50,269 nt of DNA from a bacterium (GCA_023251935.1 JAHEXV010000011.1:1-50269), one strand, 5' to 3'. Shown: positions 6,644-17,648, numbered from the stretch's first letter. Made by a program: numbers and translations. Notes: generated from the sequence alone by a model not told the origin.

Positions 6644-6717
6644 TGCCGGAGGCAGGACTCGAACCTGCGACACGCGGATTATGATTCCGCTGCTCTAACC
6701 AGCTGAGCTACTCCGGC
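6644..6717 (-). tRNA. tRNA-Met (anticodon CAT)
   Basis: On the minus strand a complete 74-nt cloverleaf can be drawn. The acceptor is GCCGGAG/CTCCGGC with discriminator A, the D arm contains AGCTCAGCTGGTTAGAGC, the anticodon arm is GCGGAATCATAATCCGC with CAT, and the T arm contains GGTTCGAGTCC. No CCA is encoded. CAT could also be tRNA-Ile with a lysidine-modified anticodon. The overall sequence looks more like elongator tRNA-Met. It borders the phage-like remnant and could be its original attachment gene. Confidence 0.92.
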
Positions 6718-6790
6718 GGGGGCGCTCAATCGTAGCGGCGCGGATTGGGCTTTCGGCGCCGCCGGACGCGGGCCAGTGGACCAGCGAGCG

Positions 6791-8389
6791 TCAGTGCGTC
6801 AGCACGTACGGTCCGCAGGGCGTCGTCCCGTCGACGTCCTTGACGGTGCTGCCGTCCTCGTCCTTGTAGGCGATCCGCAGGCTTCCCTTCCGCACCGTCA
6901 CTTCGCCGTAGCTGTTCTGGCCGCCCTGGGCGCAGGCCATACCGACGCCGGCCGGAGGGGCCGGCTTGAAGAAGGCCTGCGAGAGCAGCTTGCCGTTGCC
7001 GCTGTTCCCTGTCGTGTCGTCGATCTCCTCCCAGAACGGCTTCGTCGCCACTGGCCCGATGATGAAGTCCTGCAAGGGGGTGTCCTGCGGTGTGGCCGGG
7101 GCATTGGAGGGCGCTGCATCGCCCGCCAGGGTGCGGTCGCGGACCACGTTGGCGAACGCCGAGTGCGTGTCGGTGGTCAGGAAGACGAGGTGGTCGACGT
7201 CGCGGTTCTGAAGCGCGTTCAGCAGCTGGAGGCGCTCGTATGCATAACCCTCCCAGCGGTCGAAGGGCAGCCCGTAGAACTGCTGGATTGGGTCCTCGTT
7301 CATGACCACCTTCCACCTCGCCTTCGAGTCCTCGACGGCGTTCAGGAAGCGGTGGAGCTGCGGCTTGCCGAGGAAGGTGCGGTGGGGGCTGTTGATCTTG
7401 TTCTTGCAGGCCTGTGAGACGGGCTGGGCGAGCGAGGGGATCAGGACGGCGAACAGGTTGCGGGTGCTCTGCGGCGCGGTCGGAGCGAGGTCGGGCTGAC
7501 CGGTCACGGGGTTGTCGCAGACGCCCTTGTACGAGGCCTTCGCGTCGCGGAAGGAGCGCTCGTCGAGGAAGAAGAGCTCCAGGTTCCTGCCCCAGCGGAA
7601 GGTGCGGTAGATGCCGCGCTTGCGGGTGAAGGTGACGGGCTCGTAGTCGCGGAACGCCCGCACCCCGCGGTCATAGACCTTGCGCCCGTTCTCGGGGATC
7701 GAGAAGTCGTTGATGAACTCGTGGTCGTCCCAGTGGTTGTAGAGGCCAGTCGCGGCGCGGATCTTGCGCATGTTCTGAACCGCGAGCTTCTTGCGGTACA
7801 TGCGCCACTTCTGCTTCACGGTGCGGGCGACCTTGGCGCCCGGGACCTCCGGGTCGGAATAGATCGTGTCCCCGAAGTCGATGTTGAAGTCGTTGCCCTC
7901 GGCGGCCATCGACTTGAAGGCCCTGAAGCGGCCCCAGTAGGGCTTCTGCTGGCCGGGGGCGGAGACGCCCGTCTCATCGCCCGACCAGGCGAAGCGGATC
8001 GTCCGATCGCTCGAGGGACGGGGGGCGGTCTTGAACTCCCCGCCCCGACTGCATCGGGCCCGGTGGCCCCGAGGGAGGCAGAAGCGATAGCGATAGTTGC
8101 GGCCGGGGTCGAGCCCGGTGATCTCGACCCGGAGCGTGTTGTCGTTTCGCTTGCGGGCCCGGTGCCAGTGCCGCTGGACGACGCGGAAGGCGACGCCCCT
8201 GGCGACGTCCACCCGGACGCGACCGGGGTGCGCGACGCGCGTCCAGAGGATCGCCGAGTGGGCCGTGACCTCGCCGGCAGTCACCCCGTCCGGAAACGCC
8301 TTGGACGCCACAGCCGAGCCCGGCAACGCCAGCGCCGCGCCCGCCGCCGCGACCGCGATCCCCGCCAGTTGCCGCGCTCCCCTTCCCAC
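6791..8389 (-). CDS. phoD: PhoD-like alkaline phosphatase/phosphodiesterase
   Basis: The 532-aa protein has a signal segment (ending about residue 30), then a PhoD N-terminal beta domain (GVTAGEVTAHSAILWTRV, residues 35-125). The metallophosphoesterase domain shows the expected ligand motifs: DFGDTIYSD, YNHWDDHEFIND, DERSFRD, VVMNEDP and LTTDTHSAF. PhoD enzymes are exported Ca/Fe-dependent phosphatases that release phosphate from mono- and diesters, and many are Tat substrates. The N-terminus here has a single arginine pair rather than a clear twin-arginine motif. The GTG start at 8389 lies 8 bases below a good -10 box, so translation may be leaderless. A role in phosphate scavenging is inferred. 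Confidence 0.9.
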   Translation of the reverse strand: MGRGARQLAGIAVAAAGAALALPGSAVASKAFPDGVTAGEVTAHSAILWTRVAHPGRVRVDVARGVAFRVVQRHWHRARKRNDNTLRVEITGLDPGRNYRYRFCLPRGHRARCSRGGEFKTAPRPSSDRTIRFAWSGDETGVSAPGQQKPYWGRFRAFKSMAAEGNDFNIDFGDTIYSDPEVPGAKVARTVKQKWRMYRKKLAVQNMRKIRAATGLYNHWDDHEFINDFSIPENGRKVYDRGVRAFRDYEPVTFTRKRGIYRTFRWGRNLELFFLDERSFRDAKASYKGVCDNPVTGQPDLAPTAPQSTRNLFAVLIPSLAQPVSQACKNKINSPHRTFLGKPQLHRFLNAVEDSKARWKVVMNEDPIQQFYGLPFDRWEGYAYERLQLLNALQNRDVDHLVFLTTDTHSAFANVVRDRTLAGDAAPSNAPATPQDTPLQDFIIGPVATKPFWEEIDDTTGNSGNGKLLSQAFFKPAPPAGVGMACAQGGQNSYGEVTVRKGSLRIAYKDEDGSTVKDVDGTTPCGPYVLTH

Positions 8390-8397
8390 GGAAACGG

Positions 8398-8426
8398 AGC
8401 CTATGCCCAGGGCCGCCCCCGGTCAA
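8398..8426 (-). promoter_or_regulatory. phoD promoter
   Basis: On the minus strand TTGACC (8421-8426), a 17-bp spacer and TAGGCT (8398-8403) form a near-consensus SigA promoter. The -10 box ends 8 bases before the GTG start, predicting a leaderless message. Confidence 0.75.
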
Positions 8427-8474
8427 TACCCGGCGTCCACGGTGTCGCCACACGCAGCCTCTAGGCTGCGGCCG

Positions 8475-9425
8475 ATGAGCGATCTCGACCGGGCGGTGAC
8501 GGCGGTGATCCGCGACTGCCTCGCGGTGCGCGAGGGAGAGGTCGTGCTGGTGATCGCCAATCCGGCGACGCAGGGAATCGGGCAGCGGCTGCGCGACGAG
8601 GCCCAGGAGGCCGGCGCCGAGGCGATCCTGGCGCTGATCGCCGAACGGGGATCCCACGCCGAGGAGCCCCCGGCGGCGATCGCCGCGGCGATGCTCGCCA
8701 GCCAGGTGATCCTGGCGCCGACCGTCCAATCCCTCTCCCACACGGCCGCCCGCAAGGCCGCGACCGACGCTGGCGCGCGGGCGGCGACCCTGCCCGGCGT
8801 CACCGAGGAGATGCTGGCCCGGGTGATGAGCGCCGACATGGAGGAGCTTCGGCGACGCGGCCACGCGCTGGCCGACATCCTGACTCGCGGCAGCGAGGCC
8901 CGGATCAGCTGCCCCCGGGGATCCGACCTGCGACTGAGCATTGAGGGCCGGACGGGGATCCCGGACGCCGGCGAGCTTGGCGAGCCGGGCGCCTTCGGCA
9001 ACCTCCCCTGCGGCGAGGGCTTCATCTCCCCGCGCGACGACGTCGGCGACGGGCGCCTGGTGGCGGACGGGACGATCGCCTCGATCGGGATCCCGAGCGA
9101 GCCCGTCGAGCTCGAGGTGGTGGGAGGCTCGCTGGTCTCGGCGAGCGGCGAGGAGGGTCGGCGCTTCATGGAGCTGCTGACCGTGCACGGGCCCGAGGCG
9201 ACCCACGTCGCCGAGCTCGGGATCGGCACCAACGAGAAGGCGATCCTGAGCGGCGAGGTGCTCGAGGACGAGAAGCTCCTCGGCACCGTCCACGTCGCCT
9301 TCGGCGCCTCGGCGGCGATCGGCGGCGCGATCCAGGTCCCGGTCCACCTCGACTGCGTGGTGATGAAGCCCGACCTGGCGATCGACGGCGAGCCCGTGGT
9401 CCGAGCCGGCAGCCTCCTGGTCTGA
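8475..9425 (+). CDS. M29-family aminopeptidase
   Basis: The 316-aa product shows the C-terminal metal-binding layout of M29 thermophilic aminopeptidases: GEGFISPR with a ligand Glu, ELGIGTNEKA, then GTVHVAFG and VPVHLDCVVMKPD carrying the His, His and Asp ligands. M29 enzymes are cytoplasmic dimers that remove N-terminal residues. The related NicX ring-cleaving dioxygenases share the fold, so activity is less sure than family. The ATG at 8475 follows a TAGGCT box by 7 bases and has no Shine-Dalgarno sequence. The protein is somewhat shorter than the usual 400 residues. It is divergent from phoD and followed at 10 bp by the FtcD-like gene. Confidence 0.8.
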   Translation: MSDLDRAVTAVIRDCLAVREGEVVLVIANPATQGIGQRLRDEAQEAGAEAILALIAERGSHAEEPPAAIAAAMLASQVILAPTVQSLSHTAARKAATDAGARAATLPGVTEEMLARVMSADMEELRRRGHALADILTRGSEARISCPRGSDLRLSIEGRTGIPDAGELGEPGAFGNLPCGEGFISPRDDVGDGRLVADGTIASIGIPSEPVELEVVGGSLVSASGEEGRRFMELLTVHGPEATHVAELGIGTNEKAILSGEVLEDEKLLGTVHVAFGASAAIGGAIQVPVHLDCVVMKPDLAIDGEPVVRAGSLLV

Positions 9426-9435
9426 TCGGCGCGGC

Positions 9436-10311
9436 GTGCTGCTCGCGGTGCCGAACTTCTCCGAGGGCCGGGACGCCGGCCGGATCGGCCGGATCTCGGC
9501 GGCCTTCGCGACCGGGGCAGCGCTCCTCGACGCCCATTTCGACGCCGTCCACAACCGCACGGTGCTCACGCTGAGCGGCTCGGAGAGGGCGCTTGCCACA
9601 GCCCTCGCGGGCGGGGCGAGAGCCTGCGTCGGGGAGATCGACATGAGGCGCCACCGCGGCGCCCACCCCTGCGTCGGGGCGCTCGACGTCTGCCCGGTCG
9701 TCTGGCTGCGGGCGGACGACCGCGCACCCGCCCGCGAGGAGGCGCTGGAGGCGGCGCGGCGGATCGGCTCCGAGCAGGGGGTGCCGGTGTTCCTCTACGG
9801 GGAGCTTGCGCGGCAGCGGAGCCATCAGGAGCGGGCCTTCTTTCGCTCCGGTGGCCCGATCGAGCTGCGACGCCGGCTCGAGGCCCGAGAGCTTCGCCCC
9901 GACTTCGGCCCCGCCGAGCTCCATCCCAGCGCCGGCGCGACCCTGGTCACCGCCCGCCCGCCGCTGGCGGCGTTCAACCTCGAGCTCGAGGGCGCCGCGA
10001 TCGAGGACGCCCGGGGGATCGCGGCGAGCCTTCGCGAGTCGGGCGGCGGGCTGGCCGGGGTGCGGGCGATCGGGATCGCCCTCGACGGCGAGCGCACCCA
10101 GGTGTCGACCAACGTCCACGACCCGATCGCAGTGCCGCTCGCCGAGGTCGCCGAGCGGGTCCGCGAGCTCGCCGCGCCGCGCGGCGCCCGCGTGGTCGGC
10201 GCCGAGGTCGTGGGCCTGGTCCCCGAGGCGGCGCTGGATGGCTGGCCCGAGGACGTCCCCCTCGCGTTCGACCCGGCCGCCCAGACGATCGAGCGACGGG
10301 TCCAGCCGTAG
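9436..10311 (+). CDS. glutamate formimidoyltransferase (FtcD N-terminal type)
   Basis: The 291-aa protein starts LLAVPNFSEGRDAGRI and carries LDAHFDAVHNRTVLTL, the histidine-bearing RHRGAHPCVGALDVCP and GVPVFLYGELA. These are hallmarks of the formiminotransferase N- and C-subdomains. The enzyme passes the formimino group of formiminoglutamate to tetrahydrofolate in histidine breakdown. No cyclodeaminase domain is fused. Start is GTG at 9436, 10 bp after the aminopeptidase stop, suggesting cotranscription. No hut genes are nearby, so a different role in folate-linked chemistry is possible. Confidence 0.88.
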   Translation: MLLAVPNFSEGRDAGRIGRISAAFATGAALLDAHFDAVHNRTVLTLSGSERALATALAGGARACVGEIDMRRHRGAHPCVGALDVCPVVWLRADDRAPAREEALEAARRIGSEQGVPVFLYGELARQRSHQERAFFRSGGPIELRRRLEARELRPDFGPAELHPSAGATLVTARPPLAAFNLELEGAAIEDARGIAASLRESGGGLAGVRAIGIALDGERTQVSTNVHDPIAVPLAEVAERVRELAAPRGARVVGAEVVGLVPEAALDGWPEDVPLAFDPAAQTIERRVQP

Positions 10312-10328
10312 GGGCTGGCGCCCCCTAC
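10308..10328. terminator. bidirectional terminator between convergent genes
   Basis: GTAGGGG (10308-10314) pairs with CCCCTAC (10322-10328) around a 7-base loop. It lies exactly between the convergent FtcD-like and acs genes, overlaps the FtcD-like stop codon and can serve both directions. There is no T-run, so strength is uncertain. Confidence 0.6.
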
Positions 10329-10329
10329 C

Positions 10330-12327
<1,998 letters not shown>

Positions 12328-12440
12328 CGGGTCTCTCCTCGCTTTCAGCTGCCGTCGAGCTCGCTAATTCATAGCGTCCCGGCGAGGGCGGCGTTCGATC
12401 GTCCGGGTCGCCGGCGGACGTTCGGCGTTAGATTGGCAGC

Positions 12441-12806
12441 GTGGCGCGAACCACCAAACGGCGACGCCGAAAGCACCGCGGTACCCAGGGCGGCAGCGTC
12501 GAGAGCCGCGGGCGCACGAGCCGCCCCCGCAGCCGGCAGGAGGCCCGCTCCCGGGCCCGCAAGCAGCTCGGGCAGAAGCGGGAGGGGCCGCCGACCTGGC
12601 GCTCGGCCGTCAACCGCGGGCTGCTGGGCGCCGGAATCTTCCTGGTCCTGCTGATCGTTCTCTTTCATCAGGCCGTGGCCTCATCGGTCGCGCTCGGCGC
12701 GCTGATGCTGGCGATCTACATCCCGCTCGGCTACTACATGGAGCGCTTCTTCTACAACCGCCGCCAGGCGGCGAAGCGGCGCGAGCGGGCCGCCAAGGAC
12801 GAGTAG
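12441..12806 (+). CDS. small membrane protein with basic N-terminus
   Basis: The 121-aa protein has about 55 strongly basic residues (RRRRKHRGTQGG..., RSRARKQLGQKREG), then two closely spaced hydrophobic segments (about 63-80 and 82-98) and a basic tail. It is likely a cytoplasmic-membrane protein with both ends inside. I do not recognise a family. The GTG at 12441 follows TAGATT by 6 bases without a Shine-Dalgarno sequence. The MBL-fold gene follows 10 bp downstream. Confidence 0.65.
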   Translation: MARTTKRRRRKHRGTQGGSVESRGRTSRPRSRQEARSRARKQLGQKREGPPTWRSAVNRGLLGAGIFLVLLIVLFHQAVASSVALGALMLAIYIPLGYYMERFFYNRRQAAKRRERAAKDE

Positions 12807-12816
12807 GCTCACCGAC

Positions 12817-13455
12817 GTGGACGTTCGCTCCTTCACCGTCGGCCCGGTGGCCGAGAACTGCTACATCGCGCGCCTCGACGGCGCCGAGCGGGGGCTGATC
12901 GTCGATCCGGGGGATGAGCCGGAGCGGATCATCGAGGCGGTCGAGACGCTTGGGATCTCGGTCGAGGCAATCCTGCTCACCCACTGTCACTTCGACCACG
13001 TTGGCGCGGTGGCGCCGGTGGCGAGGGCGACCGGGGCGCCGGTGCACTGCCCGGAGATCGAGGTGCCGGTCCTCGCCGACATCATGTCCTACGTCCCCTG
13101 GCCGGGCTTCGGGCCGTTCGAGAGCTACGACGCCGACCACACGGTCGGCGGGGGCGAGCACCTGTCGCTGGCGGGCCTGGAGATCGACGTCCTGTTCACG
13201 CCGGGCCACAGCCCGGGCCACGTCACCTACGCGATCCCCGATCGGGGGGCGCTGTTCTCCGGCGACGTCCTGTTCAAGGGCTCGGTCGGCCGCACCGACC
13301 TGCCCGGTGGCGACTGGGGCACCCTGCTGGAGAGCATCCGGGAGCTGGTCGATGGCTATCCGGAGGAGACGGTCGTCTATCCGGGCCATATGGGGGTGAC
13401 GACGCTCGGCGCCGAGCGGGCGTCGAATCCGTTCCTCGCCGAGCTGGCGCGCTAG
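12817..13455 (+). CDS. MBL-fold hydrolase, glyoxalase II-like
   Basis: The 212-aa protein has the metal motif THCHFDHVG, then TPGHSPGHVTY, FSGDVLFKGSVGRTDLPGGD and the final YPGHMGVTT. These supply the usual di-metal ligands of the hydroxyacylglutathione-hydrolase branch of metallo-beta-lactamases. It is about 40 residues shorter than true GloB and lacks its C-terminal substrate domain, so the natural thioester substrate is unknown. It starts at GTG 12817, 7 bases after a TAGGCT box that overlaps the preceding stop. The location before hisS is common for this subfamily. Confidence 0.87.
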   Translation: MDVRSFTVGPVAENCYIARLDGAERGLIVDPGDEPERIIEAVETLGISVEAILLTHCHFDHVGAVAPVARATGAPVHCPEIEVPVLADIMSYVPWPGFGPFESYDADHTVGGGEHLSLAGLEIDVLFTPGHSPGHVTYAIPDRGALFSGDVLFKGSVGRTDLPGGDWGTLLESIRELVDGYPEETVVYPGHMGVTTLGAERASNPFLAELAR

Positions 13456-13502
13456 TCGGGCCTCCGCTGAGCGCCCTCGCCACCAACTAAGCTCGCGCCC
13501 CG

Positions 13503-14738
13503 ATGGCCGAACGCTTCCAGGCTCCCAGGGGGACGTTCGACGTGCTCCCCGCCGACGCCGCGCTGCGGGAGCGCGTCGAGGCCGCGTCGCGCGAGCTGCT
13601 CGGGCGCGCCGGCTACCTGCGAATCGAGACCCCGGCGTTCGAGGATACCGAGCTGTTCGCGCGGGGGGTGGGCGAGTCGACCGACATCGTCCGCAAGGAG
13701 ATGTTCACCTTTGAGGACCAGGGCGGGCGAAGCATCACGCTGCGCCCCGAGGGCACGGCGTCGATCGCCCGGGCCTACCTCGAGCACGGGATGCAGAAGC
13801 TCCCCCAGCCGGTGAAGCTCTGGTGGCACGGGCCGGTGTTCCGGCACGAGCGCCCGCAGGCGGGGCGGTTTCGCCAGTTCACGCAGCTCGACGCCGAGGC
13901 GATCGGCTCCGACTCGCCGCTCGTCGACGCCGAGCTGATCATCCTCCTCGACGAGCTCCTTCGCGGGCTCGAGGTGCCGGCCCTCGAGCTGCGGCTGGGG
14001 AGCCTCGGCTCGCCGCAGGCGCGGGCGGAGTACCGACGGGAGCTGATCTCCTACCTGCGCGACCAAGCGGCGGAGCTGGCCGAGGACGTCCGGGAGCGGA
14101 TCGACGAGAACCCGCTGCGGGCCTTCGACTCCAAGCACGAGGGGACCCGCGCCGTGATGGCCGAGGCGCCGACGATGCTGGACCGGCTCGACGCCGAGGA
14201 CTCCGAGCACTTCGCTACCGTGCGGCGGCTGCTCGAGCAGGCCGGGATCAAGTACCGGCTCGACGGGACCCTGGTCCGGGGGCTCGACTACTACACCCGC
14301 ACCGTGTTCGAGTTCCACTGCGGGGGCCTCGGGGCCCAGTCGCAGGTGGCGGGCGGCGGGCGCTACGACGGGCTGGTCGAGCTGCTCGGCGGCCCGGCGA
14401 CCCCGGGGTGCGGCTGGGCAGCTGGGATCGAGCGGATCCTGCTGGCCCTCGAGGGCGAGGAGCCACCGCCCCGACCCGACGTCTTCGTCGCCGCCGCCGA
14501 GGGCGAGCGCGAGCGCGCCCTCGCGCTCGCCACCGAGCTTCGCCACGCGGGGCTGCGGGCGGAGCTCGACCTCGCCGGCCGCGGCATGAAGGGGCAGATG
14601 AGGCACGCCGACCGCCTCGGGGTCGCCAACGCGGTGATCCTCGACGAGGGCGGGGCGATGCAGCTTCGCGACATGCGCTCCGGCGAGCAGCGCGAGATCG
14701 ACGTCGCGAACGTGGTCGAGGAGCTCGCCGCGAGGTGA
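13503..14738 (+). CDS. hisS: histidyl-tRNA synthetase
   Basis: The 411-aa class II synthetase shows APRGTFDVLP at the start and motif 2 (WWHGPVFRHERPQAGRFRQF). The HisRS-specific LVRGLDYYTRTVFEF and GGGRYDGL follow, then motif 3 (GCGWAAGIERIL) and a C-terminal anticodon-binding domain (about 320-411). It charges tRNA-His in the cytoplasm. The ATG at 13503 follows a TAAGCT box by 9 bases. Its stop overlaps the aspS GTG by 4 bases (GTGA), so the two synthetases are coupled. Confidence 0.97.
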   Translation: MAERFQAPRGTFDVLPADAALRERVEAASRELLGRAGYLRIETPAFEDTELFARGVGESTDIVRKEMFTFEDQGGRSITLRPEGTASIARAYLEHGMQKLPQPVKLWWHGPVFRHERPQAGRFRQFTQLDAEAIGSDSPLVDAELIILLDELLRGLEVPALELRLGSLGSPQARAEYRRELISYLRDQAAELAEDVRERIDENPLRAFDSKHEGTRAVMAEAPTMLDRLDAEDSEHFATVRRLLEQAGIKYRLDGTLVRGLDYYTRTVFEFHCGGLGAQSQVAGGGRYDGLVELLGGPATPGCGWAAGIERILLALEGEEPPPRPDVFVAAAEGERERALALATELRHAGLRAELDLAGRGMKGQMRHADRLGVANAVILDEGGAMQLRDMRSGEQREIDVANVVEELAAR

Positions 14739-16522
14739 CCGCGACCGGCTTTCCGGCGCTGCGGCCGAATGGCTATCGCGACGCCTGGTGCGGCCAGGTG
14801 CTCGACGACCGGGTCGGCTCGCCCGTGCGCGTCGCGGGATGGGTGCACCGTCGCCGCGACCATGGCGGCCTGGTGTTCGTCGACCTTCGCGACCGCACCG
14901 GCCTCGTCCAGCTGGTCTTCGACCCGGAGACCGCCAAGGCGGTGTTCCAGCTCGGGCACGAGCTGCGCGCGGAGGACGTGGTCAGCGCCGCCGGCGAGGT
15001 CGTTCGGCGCTCGCCGGAGACCGTCAACCCCGAGCTGCCAACCGGGGAGTTCGAGGTTCGCGTCGCCGAGGCGACCCTGCTCGCTGACGCCGACACGCCC
15101 CCGTTCGAGATCGAGTCGTTCTCGGGCGAGGTGGGTGAGGAGGCACGGCTGCGCCATCGCTACCTCGACCTGCGCCGCGAGCGGATGCGCCGGGCGCTGG
15201 AGCTTCGCCACGGCGTCGTCCGGGCGATGCGGCAGTTCTTCGACCAGGAGGGATTCGTCGAGGTCGAGACGCCGATGCTGTCGCGCTCGACCCCGGAGGG
15301 CGCCCGCGACTTCCTGGTTCCATGGCGCCGCGAGCCCGGCTCGTTCTTCGCCCTGCCGCAGTCGCCGCAGCTGTTCAAGCAGCTGCTGATGATCGCCGGG
15401 TTCGAGCGCTACTACCAGGTCGTCCGCTGCTTTCGCGATGAGGACCAGCGGGCCGACCGCCAGCTCGACTTCACCCAGCTCGACCTCGAGATGTCGTTCG
15501 TCGAGGTCGAGGACGTGATCGACGTCAACGAGCGGATGCTCGCCCACGTCTTCGAGCAGGTCGGCGGGCCGCGAATCGAGCTGCCGATCCCGCGCCTTCC
15601 CTACGCGGAGGCGCTCGAGCGCTACGGCACCGATCGCCCGGACCTCCGCTTCGACCTCGAGCTCGCCGATGTCACCGACGAGCTGCGCGAGACCGAATTC
15701 AAGGTCTTCCGCGCGACCGTCGACGGCGGCGGAATCGTCAAGGCCTTGAACGCCGGGCCGCGCGACATCCCGCGCTCGGCGCTCGACGGTCTGATCGCCC
15801 GCGCCCAGGAGCTCGGGGCCAAGGGCCTCGTCTGGGCCTTCCGCGAGGGCGACGGCTGGCGCTCGCCGACCGCGAAGTTCCTCTCCGCCGCGGAGCTGAG
15901 CGCCCTCAACCGTCGCCTCGACGCCGTCGACGGCGACCTCCTGCTGCTGGTCGCCGATCGCCCGCCGATCGCCAACGCGGTGCTGGCGCAGCTGCGGGTC
16001 GAGCTCGCGGAGCGCTTCGAGCTGATCGGCGACGCGGAGCGGTTCGTCTGGATCGTCGACTGGCCGATGTTCGACTGGAACGACGAGGAGTCGCGCTGGG
16101 ACCCGCTCCACCATCCGTTCACCGCCCCGCAGCGCGAGCTCGATCCCGAGCAGCCGGGCGAGGCGGTGGCCGCCGCTTACGACATGGTCTGGAACGGGCA
16201 GGAGATGGGTGGCGGCTCGATCCGGATCGCCGACCGCGAGCTCCAGCAGCGGGTGTTCGAGACGATCGGGATCGGCGCCGAGGAGGCCGAGGAGCGATTC
16301 GGCTTCCTGCTCGAGGCGCTTCGCTACGGAGCGCCCCCCCACGGCGGCATCGCCTATGGTCTCGACCGCATCGTCCAGCGCCTCGTCGGAGCCGACTCGA
16401 TCCGTGACGTGATCGCCTTCCCGAAGACCGCCTCGGGAGCCGACCCGCTGACCGGGGCACCGGCGCCGGTGGACGAAGCCCAGCTTCGCGAGCTCGGGAT
16501 CCAGCTTCGGCGCCGCGGTTGA
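14735..16522 (+). CDS. aspS: aspartyl-tRNA synthetase, probably non-discriminating
   Basis: The 595-aa bacterial-type AspRS has the OB-fold anticodon domain (GWVHRRRDHGGLVFVDLRDR, residues 30-50), flipping loop and motifs (YLDLRRERM, RCFRDEDQRADRQLDFTQLD), the GAD insertion, GQEMGGGSIRI and YGLDRIVQRLVG. The anticodon loop reads RRRDHGG, the histidine form known from non-discriminating enzymes such as Pseudomonas aeruginosa AspRS, rather than RRRDLGS as in E. coli. I infer that it also charges tRNA-Asn and that GatCAB exists elsewhere. GTG 14735 overlaps the hisS stop. A longer open frame upstream lies within hisS and is not coding. Confidence 0.96.
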   Translation: MTATGFPALRPNGYRDAWCGQVLDDRVGSPVRVAGWVHRRRDHGGLVFVDLRDRTGLVQLVFDPETAKAVFQLGHELRAEDVVSAAGEVVRRSPETVNPELPTGEFEVRVAEATLLADADTPPFEIESFSGEVGEEARLRHRYLDLRRERMRRALELRHGVVRAMRQFFDQEGFVEVETPMLSRSTPEGARDFLVPWRREPGSFFALPQSPQLFKQLLMIAGFERYYQVVRCFRDEDQRADRQLDFTQLDLEMSFVEVEDVIDVNERMLAHVFEQVGGPRIELPIPRLPYAEALERYGTDRPDLRFDLELADVTDELRETEFKVFRATVDGGGIVKALNAGPRDIPRSALDGLIARAQELGAKGLVWAFREGDGWRSPTAKFLSAAELSALNRRLDAVDGDLLLLVADRPPIANAVLAQLRVELAERFELIGDAERFVWIVDWPMFDWNDEESRWDPLHHPFTAPQRELDPEQPGEAVAAAYDMVWNGQEMGGGSIRIADRELQQRVFETIGIGAEEAEERFGFLLEALRYGAPPHGGIAYGLDRIVQRLVGADSIRDVIAFPKTASGADPLTGAPAPVDEAQLRELGIQLRRRG

Positions 16523-16590
16523 TCGACGCCCCTCCCGGGGAGGTAGGGTCGGCTCGCCGCGGTGATCGCGATCAGTTGGGAGGTGGATCG

Positions 16591-17607
16591 TTGAACGAAC
16601 TGCAGAGGCTGTTCGCGCCGGACGAGGCCAAGGACGCGCTGCGCAAGCTGGCCGGGCTGCTGCTCGGGCTTGGCCTGTTCATGACCTTCATCCGCAAGGG
16701 CACCAGCGGGTTGGGCTCGGCCTGGGGCGACTGGGGGTTGCTGGCGAGCTTGGCGATCACCTTCGCCTTCCTCTATGGCGTCGGCATGCTCGGGGCCCTG
16801 AGCACCGGTCGGCTGCGCTCGTGGGAGGCCGTCTACCTGGTGTTCGGGGTGCTGGTGGCGCCGTGGCTGCTGCTCCAGTTCATCGAGGCGATCGGCGGTT
16901 CGCCGGGGGCGTCCTTGAACATCGTCTGGGTCTTCGCGGTGACGGCGGGGCTGGCGGCGGCCGCCGCGCTGATCGCCGGCCTGCGCTACGGGCTCCTGCT
17001 GGCGTCGCTCGCCGTGATCGTCTCCTGGTCGGCGCTCTGGGACAAGATCCTCTCCGACGGGATCGGGCAGCACTTCGGGATCTATCGCGGGCTGTTGGTC
17101 ATCCTCGCGGCGCTGCTCCTCGGCGCGGCGTTCGCCGTCTGGCGGCTGGACGAGCGGGAGGGAGGGGGGAGGGCGAGCGAGATCGTCACCGGCGCCGCGG
17201 CGTCGGCGGTGCTCGCCGGCTCGCTCAGCTTCCCCAAGGTCTTTGCGCTCGACAACCCGTTCTTCTTGGTTTCGGGCCCGGATTCGAGCCTCTTGTGGGA
17301 GATCGTGCTGCTGGTCGTCTCGCTGCTCGCGGTCGGATACGGCTCACGTTTCGCGGTCCGGGGCCCGGCCTATGTCGGCGGGATCGGGCTGGCGGTCTTC
17401 CTGCTGCTCGCCGGCATCGACGTCAACGACGCCACCCCCGAGGGCACGATCGCCGGCTGGCCGCTGATCCTGGCGATCGTCGGCGCGGTCGCCTTCGCGA
17501 TCAGCCTGGTGCCCGGCGTCAGGGCTCCCGACGTCGACGTCGAAGCGACGCTTCGAGGCACGGGGCCGGGGGAGGGCCCAGGGCCGGGCGGCGAGCCGAC
17601 GGGCTGA
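16591..17607 (+). CDS. polytopic membrane protein of unknown function
   Basis: The 338-aa protein starts at TTG 16591, fixed by GGAGGTG with a five-base gap. A -10-like TAGGGT lies at 16544-16549. It holds about nine hydrophobic segments, including LLLGLGLFMTFI, LLASLAITFAFLYG, IVWVFAVTAGLAAAAALIAG and WEIVLLVVSLLAVGYG. The C-terminal tail is glycine/proline-rich and probably cytoplasmic. No transporter or enzyme motif is evident. It resembles generic DUF membrane proteins of actinobacteria. It follows aspS and may be cotranscribed with the NTF2-like gene. Confidence 0.7.
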   Translation: MNELQRLFAPDEAKDALRKLAGLLLGLGLFMTFIRKGTSGLGSAWGDWGLLASLAITFAFLYGVGMLGALSTGRLRSWEAVYLVFGVLVAPWLLLQFIEAIGGSPGASLNIVWVFAVTAGLAAAAALIAGLRYGLLLASLAVIVSWSALWDKILSDGIGQHFGIYRGLLVILAALLLGAAFAVWRLDEREGGGRASEIVTGAAASAVLAGSLSFPKVFALDNPFFLVSGPDSSLLWEIVLLVVSLLAVGYGSRFAVRGPAYVGGIGLAVFLLLAGIDVNDATPEGTIAGWPLILAIVGAVAFAISLVPGVRAPDVDVEATLRGTGPGEGPGPGGEPTG

Positions 17608-17648
17608 CGCCGCGACCCGGCCACCCGCCCGGGCGCGATACTTGCGCG

